Made by a program: the position numbers and the translations under genes
DNA from: Heracleum sosnowskyi
Taxonomy: Eukaryota > Streptophyta > Magnoliopsida > Apiales > Apiaceae
Assembly: GCA_030848705.1 (NCBI GenBank)
Contig: CM061245.1
Coordinates: 79,843,564-79,907,563 of the forward strand
DNA: 64,000 bases
Direction of reading: 5' to 3'
In this document: piece after piece, positions 56,629 through 64,000 of the stretch
Position numbering within the stretch: the stretch's first letter is position 1
How the letters are laid out: each line of letters begins with the position of its first letter
Notes under the pieces: generated by a model
Seen by the model: only the letters and a program-made list of their open reading frames with translations
Database searches by the model: none
What the model was told of the DNA's origin: nothing

Positions 56629-59600
56629 TGTGACGCCCTCCAAACCCGGGGTACAGATTTGAGGAGTCATCCGACCAACGGAACACTATTTAACACATGC
56701 ATAATATATATATAAAGACACAATTACCCCTTGACCAAGACCGCATCCAGATTATGGCAATGAACACAAGCTACTACAATCTTTTATTATTACAAACCAG
56801 TTTTATCAGAGTTATTACATCACAACTAAAGTTCAAATCTAGACATTAAATCTAGAAAAGCAAAACAACAACTACCCTGCCAATAACAGTGACTCGAGGG
56901 GCTCTCCTGACTGCTGGTGAACTATCGGTCACGCTATGCCAACTCATACTCTCGCTTCACTGGAATAGGGTTAGAAAACAACAAGCAAGAGTGAGCCAAA
57001 ATTGCTCAGCAAACATCAACGAATCATTTCTATCACGGTTGTAAGGATATGAATTTAAGATATCAGAATCAACAATATTTAGCTAACACATGCTTTGTAT
57101 CAATAATGATTGAAGTAAAGAATTAGAATTTGGCTTATACATTTTATTCAAATCAAAGGTTGTGCTGCTGGCCAGCCACGCATCAACCCCGGACTAGCTC
57201 ATGTCATAGTCCTCTACTGGATCCCAGGCCAATCTGGGCCTTAAGTTACTTCGACCAATTACTGGTCCATTTTAAAAAAAAACACATGCCAATTCTATAA
57301 TAGGGTATAAACAATAACATGCTCAATAAGATAAACTGAATGTATAGTAATTGCAAAAGAGTTTCAACTGTTCAGTATCAAGTGAAGGTCGAGAAATAAT
57401 CATGGAGTAATTTCAATGGTACAGTGTACTCATTCAATAAGGGAATCAATATTGGTAATCGTTAATCAATAACCGTAAATGAGTAGTCAAGATGGAAGTC
57501 AAATAATCAAAGGTTGTCAATGATAATCAACGGATGATAAATAGCAACAATAGGTGGTAAACAATAATCAAGTAAATTGGAAATAAGGGTTTCCGATGCA
57601 GATCAAATCAAAGAATCAAGAATTTCTAAGGAAATGGAATCAGTTGTCCAAATGCGGTTAAAAGATGGATAATTTGAATTGTTCTGGGGATAACGGTATT
57701 CAAGTAATCAAGACAATAATAATTTTATCACAAGTAAAGGCACAGATACTTGCCTGGTCTAAGCTGCTGTCGGATCGACTCTGCTCACTCTACTTTCCCC
57801 TTTCCCTTGCTCCGGGAACTCGATTCTATAATTTAAACAACTCATCACAATAAGTCTAACTATGCTCGTTCTACTCTCGACACTTATTCAATCAATAATC
57901 ACATTTAAACAAGTAACCGGTTACGTATCGGACGTCCGGTATAATTTACGATATTTAAAACTCAGATATTTGCCCTAGCACGGGCATATACAGACTATAA
58001 AACACGACACACAATTAATATGAACCATATAGCACTTATAAACATTTTTAAAACATCATACGGAACTCATTTGAATTTTTAATAAGTCATTACTAATTTT
58101 TAAATCAAAAATCGGATTTTTAAATCCAATATAAACATTTAAATGAAAATAAATCAATTAATAAAATTAATTGACACTCTTTAAATACTCAAACTATTTT
58201 TAAATAAATAAATAGGCTTGAAAATAATTAAACTGAATTTTTAATTAATTAAATCTAATTAATAATTAATTTTTAAGAATTAATTGATTAAAAGAATTAA
58301 CCAATTAATTAATAAATTAATTATTAATTAAAAATAATTAAAATAATTAAGTTTAATCAATTTTCGGATTTAAAATAATAAATATAATTTATCAGAATTT
58401 TTCTGATATAAAAATATATTTTTAAAATAAAAATATGAATTTTTAAAGTTTTTAAACTATTTTCGAATTAAATTTAAAAATAAAATTCAAAAACAGTTTT
58501 CTGAAAATGAATTAGGGTTTTGAAGATTGAAACCGGGTCGAAAAATCGGGTAAACGGGTCGGGAAGAACGAATCCGGGTCACCAAGAACAACCCGCCGGA
58601 ATCTGGGTTTTCCAGAATCCGGCCGGCGTCCGGTGGCCGGACTTCGCCGTTTCCGATCAAAACAAAACCAAACTATAGGGCTTTTGTTCGCTTTTGCAAG
58701 ACAAACACAACCCACATACACACACATCTGTCCCATGCCGGAATCGTGCCCAGAATTCATTCAAAGAACTCGCCGGCGACGACCTCGGCCGGAAACCCGA
58801 TCTACTCAAATCCTACATGAAACTCAAAGATTAATATACCAAAATGAAGCTTATAACTCATACAATAAAAGCCCTTTACCAAAAACAATGTCAGATCAAT
58901 ATCAAGAACGTACGAATTGAAAGAAGAAATCGGGTCAAAACCCGAAAATCAAACCCGACTAAATCGAACATAAACATGAAATTAAAGCATGGATTCTTGC
59001 TAATTAGAACCCTAGGAACATGTTAGAAGCAACCAATTGAACGGAGAATCAACAGAATGAAAATCCCCAAATCGAATCAAGAACCCTAATTTTAATTCGA
59101 AACTTGTAAAATCAATATAAAATCGAATACTTACCAGATGATGATGAGGTTGGAAGATCCTGAAACTAGATTTTTGGGGCTTTGATTTGAGTATAAGAAC
59201 TTCAGATTTGGACTTCAATAACCCTTAGAACGAATTGATTGAAGATCAAGAACACAAAATAATTATTTGGGAATTTCGGATTTCTTGAGTAATTTCTGAA
59301 GAATTGCTAGGGTTATGAAGTCTGATTGGTCATTTTATATTTTTGGAAAAATAATACCCCAAATAACATTTTTGGATCGATATTGATTCGTTAGATCGTT
59401 TAAAAACCCTAATTAGGTCAAAAACACGTTTTACGAAAAGTAAGGGGTTAAAAAGGTTGATGATTATCCAAATTGATATATATCATTATATAACTAATGC
59501 TCAAGAATACTAGGGCTATAACAACTTCAATATTGATATAGAACGATAAATCCGTCCCCTTAAGCAATTAGGGTTCGGAACGATTTTTCCTTTTTCGGAT

Positions 59601-59916
59601 CAAAAATTGAAATTAATTTGCAGAATCAAATAGGTAGGGTTAAATAGAATCCCATAACCCTTTCGATAACGATTCGAATACGAAAGACGAAGAATTAAAA
59701 ATGAATGTACGAAATTTCAACGGGCTCTTGAATTATCAAAACGGCTCAAATTTGAAGAAAATTCCAAATGACGAAATTTTTGAAAGGGGCTTCCGACTCA
59801 CCATTTAGCACATAATCACACACTAAATATCATATAATAATATTCCAATATTCCAAAATAAATATTTTAGATTAAATATATCATTTAATCAAATAATAAA
59901 ATTCACGGATATTACA
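56629..59916 (-). repeat. 3' LTR of element G (3288 bp)
   Basis: TGTGACGCCCTCC...GATATTACA. It abuts the polypurine tract. 58130-58500 is very AT-rich with many TTAATTAA palindromes, next to a GC-rich block (58530-58660). No coding sequence is supported inside it. The terminus resembles that of F (TGTRACRCCC and a CCGGGGT soon after). Confidence 0.92.
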
Positions 59917-59931
59917 TCCTTCCCCCCTTAA
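59917..59931 (-). other. Polypurine tract of element G
   Basis: The minus strand TTAAGGGGGGAAGGA directly precedes the 3' LTR. Confidence 0.92.
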
Positions 59932-59955
59932 TAGGATTCTGTCCTCAGAATCAGA

Positions 59956-62900
59956 TCAAGGAAACAACTGGGGATACTTCTCTAACATCTCACTCTCTAA
60001 CTCCCAGGTAGACTCTTCTACTTTAGGATTCCTCCACAAAACTCTCACTAACGCTACTGTCTTATTCCTTAGTACTTTCTCCTTACGATCCACTATCTGA
60101 ATTGGTCGTTCTACATACGATAAATCTGCCTGGACCTCTATTGGTTCATACTCTATTACATGATTCGAATCTGGTCGATACCTCTTAAGCATAGATACAT
60201 GAAATACATTATGAACGTGCTGCATATGCGGTGGCAACGCCAACTCGTAAGCTACTTCGCCCACTTTCTTCAAAATCTCAAACGGCCCAACATATCTCGG
60301 ACTCAACTTCCCTTTCTTTCCAAATCTAACTAATCCTTTCCATGGTGAAACCTTTAGTAACACTTGCTCTCCTTCTTCGAATCCCACATCCTTTCTGGCT
60401 AGATCCGCATACTTCTTCTGTCGGTCTTGAGCTGTTATCAATCTTCTCTGAATCAATTGAACCACTTCTTTTGTTCGTTGTACTAGTTCTGGTCCTATCA
60501 TTTTCCGTTCACCAACTTCTTCCCAATATACTGGAGATCGACACTTTCGTCCATACAAAGCTTCGTACGGTGGCATTCCGATGCTCGCGTGAAAACTATT
60601 ATTATATGAAAATTCCACCAAGGGTAGATGATCGTCCCAACTGCCTTCAAAATCAAGTGCACACGTCCTAAGCATATCTTCAATAGTCTGAATTGTCCTT
60701 TCGCTCTGACCGTCCGTCTGCGGATGATAAGCCGTACTCATTCTCAACTCGGTGCCCAAACACTCTTGAAAACTCCTCCAAAATCTTGAATTGAATCGAG
60801 GGTCTCTATCAGACACTATCGATACTGGAACTCCATGTCGTACTACGATTTCTTTTATGTACATATGAACTAACTTATCCAGCGAGAATCTCTCGTTAAT
60901 CGGAAGAAAATGCGCAGATTTCGTCAATCGATCCACGACAACCCAGATGGCATCATGGTTAGCTTTGGTTCTAGGCAATCCTACTACAAAGTCCATCGCA
61001 ATGTGTTCCCACTTCCATTCGGGAATCTCCAATGGTTGAAGTAATCCACTTGGTCTCTGATGTTCCGCCTTAACTCTTTGACACGTAAAGCATTTACTTA
61101 CCCATTCCGCAATCTCTCTCTTCATATCTGGCCACCAAAAGTTCGTCTTTAGATCTCGATACATCTTCGTACTCCCTGGATGAATTGAATACTTCGAGTT
61201 ATGTGCTTCGTGCAGAATCTCACTTTTCAGTTCCGTTACGTTAGGTATCCATATCCGAGAAGCAAATCTCAAGATCCCTTTGTCGTCCGGTTGGCTACAT
61301 ATTTCCTCACCTGTCATTTTATTCACATCGTCGTTCATAACTTGCTCTTGGCACTTTCGTATCTTCTCCAACAATTCAGGTTGAAACGTCATGGTATAAA
61401 TTATTTCCGTAGCGTCCTTCGGATTAATTACTTCGATTTCCAATTTCTCAAATTCCTTGTATAATTCTTTGGTCATCATTAGTGTATTTAATCTCTCTTT
61501 TCTGCTCAATGCATCTGCTACCACATTTGCCTTGCCGGGATGATAGTTGATAGAAACGTCGTAGTCCTTGATTAGTTCTAACCATCTTCGTTGCCTCATG
61601 TTCAGCTCTTTCTGAGTAAAGATATACTTCAAACTTTTGTGATCGGTGTAAATTTCACATCTCTCTCCATACAAGTAGTGTCTCCATATCTTCAAAGCAA
61701 ACACAATAGCTGCTAACTCCAAATCGTGTGTAGGGTACTTCTGTTCGTGGGGTCTCAACTGTCTTGACGCATAAGCAATCACCTTGTCATGTTGCATAAG
61801 TACGCATCCTAATCCTTTGTACGACGCATCACTATAGATTACGAAATGACCTTGATCGTCTGGTAACATCAATACCGGTGCCGTAGTTAGTCTTTTCTTT
61901 AACTCTTGGAAGCCTTCTTCGCATTTATCGTTCCATATGAATCGCTCGCTTTTCCTTGTCAGCTTGGTCATTGGAGTAGCTATCTTCGCAAAATCTTGCA
62001 CAAATCTCCGGTAGTATCCGGCTAATCCCAAGAAACTTCTGACTTCAGTCGGTGTCCTTGGTCTCTCCCAATCTTTCACTGCCTCTATCTTTGCTGGGTC
62101 CACTTTGATGCCTTCGCTGCTCACCACGTGTCCTAAGAAATGAACTTCTTTCAACCAGAATTCACACTTGGAAAACTTCGCGTATAGTCCTTCTTGTCTC
62201 AATGTTTCTAACACAACTCGCAACTGGTCTGCATGCTCTTCTTCTGTCCTTGAGTATATCAAGATGTCGTCGATGAATACCACTACAAACTTGTCCAAAT
62301 ATCTCTTGAAAATCCTGTTCATTAGATCCATAAAAGCTGCGGGTGCATTCGTTAGTCCAAACGCCATTACTAAAAATTCATAGTGCCCATACCTTGTTCG
62401 AAAGGCTGTCTTCGGTATGTCGTCTGGTCTAATCTTCAATTGGTGATATCCTGACTGTAGGTCGATCTTCGAAAAATGTACCGCTCCCTTCAGCTGGTCA
62501 AACAGATCATCTATTCGAGGTAACGGATACTTGTTCTTAATGGTCAGCTTGTTCAACTCCCGATAGTCTATACACAATCTCATGCTTCCATCCTTTTTCT
62601 TGACAAACAGTACTGGTGCTCCCCACGGTGAAACGCTGGGTCTAATAATTCCTTTTTCTAGCAAATCTTGCAGTTGATCAGCCAATTCCTTCATCTCCAC
62701 TGGTGCCATCCTGTAAGGGGCCTTCGATACTGGCTCCGCGCCCGGTACTAAGTCTATCGCAAATTCAATTTCTCTATCTGGAGGTAAACCTGGTAATTCT
62801 TCCGGAAAAACATCTGGAAACTCATTTACGACTGGAATATCTTCTAACTTAGAAACTTCCTTATCTATATCTATTACATAAGCTAGATACGCCTCACAAC

Positions 62901-64000
62901 CTTGCCTTAATAACCTCTTAGCCCGAATCATTGTCAGGAACCTCTTTCTTTGTTTCTCTCCTCTAAATATTATCTCTTTCTTTTCTAGGGTAATCAAAGT
63001 AACCCTCTTATTCTTACAATCAATACTTGCATCATGCTCAGTCAACCAATCCATCCCTAATATCACATCAAATTCACCTAACTTAAAAGGTAACAAGTCA
63101 ACATAAAAACGATTTCCCAAAATCTCTATCTCACAACGGGGATAATATGAACTGACCGCGATACGATCCTGATTAGCTATCTCTATAGTCAACACTCCAC
63201 TTAAAGGTTTCATTACGCAATTCAATCTACGAGCAAACGTTTCAGAAATAAAAGACTTCGTCGCTCCCGAATCTATTAACACTTGTGCAGGAATAGAATT
63301 TACTAGAAGTGTACCTGCCACCACGTCGGAATCTCTCACTGCTTCTCCCATTGACATATTGTAGGTCCTGGCTAACGGCTGAACGTTAACAACTGGGGGT
63401 GCTTCAATTGCCCGAATCATATTGTTCACGGTTGCTGGTGCTCTGCAGTCCTTAATCATGTGACCTGGTTTCTTACACCGATGACACACGATGCCTATCT
63501 TGCAATCCCGGGAATAATGTCCCTTCTGATTGCATTTAAAGCACGTGATAGTCAATCGATGGCATATCCCTAGATGTCGCTTCCCGCATGTCTTGCATTC
63601 TGGTAGTGGGGGTCTAGAAAGTCCCTGCTGACCGCCGGTTAGTAGACGGTTATCTTGTCCTACGTTTCCGGTGTCTGGTTTCCTGAAACTTGTATTCCTT
63701 CCGTGCTGAAATCCCAGCTTCTTATTTGCTTGCCCTTGAGAACTTCCCTGCTGCTGTCCCTTATCGGGTATCCCTGCTTTCCTTTTCTTGTTCTCCTTCT
63801 CTCTCATGTAAGAATCACTCTCTGCCTCCGCAATCATTGCCTTTTGGACCACCGCTGCATAGGTGTCCAACTCCAATACAGCTAACTTACTACGAATCCA
63901 AGACCTCAGTCCCTGCTGGAACCTCTTGGCCTTCTTCTTTTCCGTATCCACATAGGTTGGAACAAACCTTGACAACTCCGTAAACCTTGTTTCATATTGG
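59956..64000 (-). CDS. gag-pol: Element G Gag-Pol polyprotein with chromodomain (5' part off-window)
   Basis: One open frame over the whole 4 kb, ending TGA at 59956-59958. The first visible residues are the end of Gag; the frame is open to the edge, and the codon at 63973-63975 is TTG, not a true start. In order (residues counted from 63975) it holds zinc fingers near 127-178 (CFKC..GH..DC, CHRC..GH..DC), protease LIDSGA near 232, RT with FIDD near 567 and RNase H (YSDASYKG, TDHKSLKYIF). Integrase follows (zinc finger ending CFTCQRVK; MDFVVGLP; VSDRDPRF; HPQTDGQSERT), then a chromodomain near 1275-1335 (YVERPIQIVD, VRVLWRN). Chromodomains direct integration to marked chromatin. No disabling mutation is visible. 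Confidence 0.95.
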   Translation of the reverse strand, partial: QYETRFTELSRFVPTYVDTEKKKAKRFQQGLRSWIRSKLAVLELDTYAAVVQKAMIAEAESDSYMREKENKKRKAGIPDKGQQQGSSQGQANKKLGFQHGRNTSFRKPDTGNVGQDNRLLTGGQQGLSRPPLPECKTCGKRHLGICHRLTITCFKCNQKGHYSRDCKIGIVCHRCKKPGHMIKDCRAPATVNNMIRAIEAPPVVNVQPLARTYNMSMGEAVRDSDVVAGTLLVNSIPAQVLIDSGATKSFISETFARRLNCVMKPLSGVLTIEIANQDRIAVSSYYPRCEIEILGNRFYVDLLPFKLGEFDVILGMDWLTEHDASIDCKNKRVTLITLEKKEIIFRGEKQRKRFLTMIRAKRLLRQGCEAYLAYVIDIDKEVSKLEDIPVVNEFPDVFPEELPGLPPDREIEFAIDLVPGAEPVSKAPYRMAPVEMKELADQLQDLLEKGIIRPSVSPWGAPVLFVKKKDGSMRLCIDYRELNKLTIKNKYPLPRIDDLFDQLKGAVHFSKIDLQSGYHQLKIRPDDIPKTAFRTRYGHYEFLVMAFGLTNAPAAFMDLMNRIFKRYLDKFVVVFIDDILIYSRTEEEHADQLRVVLETLRQEGLYAKFSKCEFWLKEVHFLGHVVSSEGIKVDPAKIEAVKDWERPRTPTEVRSFLGLAGYYRRFVQDFAKIATPMTKLTRKSERFIWNDKCEEGFQELKKRLTTAPVLMLPDDQGHFVIYSDASYKGLGCVLMQHDKVIAYASRQLRPHEQKYPTHDLELAAIVFALKIWRHYLYGERCEIYTDHKSLKYIFTQKELNMRQRRWLELIKDYDVSINYHPGKANVVADALSRKERLNTLMMTKELYKEFEKLEIEVINPKDATEIIYTMTFQPELLEKIRKCQEQVMNDDVNKMTGEEICSQPDDKGILRFASRIWIPNVTELKSEILHEAHNSKYSIHPGSTKMYRDLKTNFWWPDMKREIAEWVSKCFTCQRVKAEHQRPSGLLQPLEIPEWKWEHIAMDFVVGLPRTKANHDAIWVVVDRLTKSAHFLPINERFSLDKLVHMYIKEIVVRHGVPVSIVSDRDPRFNSRFWRSFQECLGTELRMSTAYHPQTDGQSERTIQTIEDMLRTCALDFEGSWDDHLPLVEFSYNNSFHASIGMPPYEALYGRKCRSPVYWEEVGERKMIGPELVQRTKEVVQLIQRRLITAQDRQKKYADLARKDVGFEEGEQVLLKVSPWKGLVRFGKKGKLSPRYVGPFEILKKVGEVAYELALPPHMQHVHNVFHVSMLKRYRPDSNHVIEYEPIEVQADLSYVERPIQIVDRKEKVLRNKTVALVRVLWRNPKVEESTWELESEMLEKYPQLFP

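Larger units (their letters stand above)
56629..64000 (-). mobile_element. Element G: Tekay-type Ty3/gypsy chromovirus, cut by right window edge
   Basis: 3' LTR (56629-59916), polypurine tract and an uninterrupted gag-pol frame running off the window. The left flank ACATT (56624-56628) would be one target duplication copy; the other end is off-window. Inserted in copia fragment H. The chromodomain and RT motifs place it with Tekay/Del chromoviruses. Confidence 0.95.

Noticed and set aside
58512..58920. ORFs on both strands in the GC-rich block of the G LTR
   Set aside because: Short, overlapping on opposite strands, with no domain. They arise from local base composition.
63973..63975. Start codon for the G polyprotein
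   Set aside because: The codon is TTG and the frame stays open to the window edge; the real start is upstream, off-window.

Overview
The window is a stack of plant LTR retrotransposons. I see no host gene, tRNA gene, rRNA gene or CRISPR array. The host is a flowering plant, probably a eudicot, because the window holds Sirevirus-type Ty1/copia elements and Tekay-type Ty3/gypsy chromoviruses primed by initiator tRNA-Met. The species cannot be named from sequence alone. Every element except one solo LTR reads on the minus strand, so 5' LTRs lie at the higher coordinate.

The letters A to H below are my own labels. Element C is the oldest platform, a Sirevirus copia element with gag, pol and a third gene (ORF3). 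Its pieces are scattered over 5678-8056, 19970-24947, 36637-36809 and 50132-54066. Four later insertions split it. A (1-5677, cut by the left edge) sits in its 3' LTR. B (8057-19969) sits in its ORF3, with target-site duplication (TSD) AACAC. D (24948-36636) sits in its pol, TSD CCTTC. E, a plus-strand solo LTR (36810-50126), sits in its integrase region, TSD TGGCC. E was itself split by F (36889-49721, TSD CTGAT), a Tekay-like gypsy element with about 4-4.5 kb LTRs and a decayed internal region. To the right, the 5' LTR of C is fused at about 54066 to a dead copia pol fragment H (54067-56628). H is interrupted by G (56629 to the right edge), a chromovirus with an intact visible polyprotein and chromodomain.

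B is the youngest and best preserved. Its LTRs differ at about 3 of 616 positions by hand count, and gag (770 aa), pol (1112 aa) and ORF3 (1486 aa from the first ATG) are all open. A is the same family but carries a nonsense codon in pol. D is a second Sirevirus family, with LTRs about 1.4% diverged, broken pol, gag and ORF3. C is a third family.

The most interesting signal is not a gene. Each of the three Sirevirus families carries its own short DNA word, massed in the spacer between pol and ORF3. In B and D it is also scattered through the coding sequence in one orientation and repeated in the LTR in the opposite one. The words are TCAGGATT/TCAGTATY in A/B (and in solo LTR E), TCAGAGTTT in D, and TTCGATRGTTTTT in C. 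The word differs between families while the layout is similar. Each family also encodes a divergent ORF3 protein sharing a conserved N-terminal WxFFF module. This suggests, as a hypothesis only, a self-recognition or anti-silencing pairing between an element-encoded protein and its own DNA motif, analogous to the VANC/VANDAL system of Arabidopsis DNA transposons.
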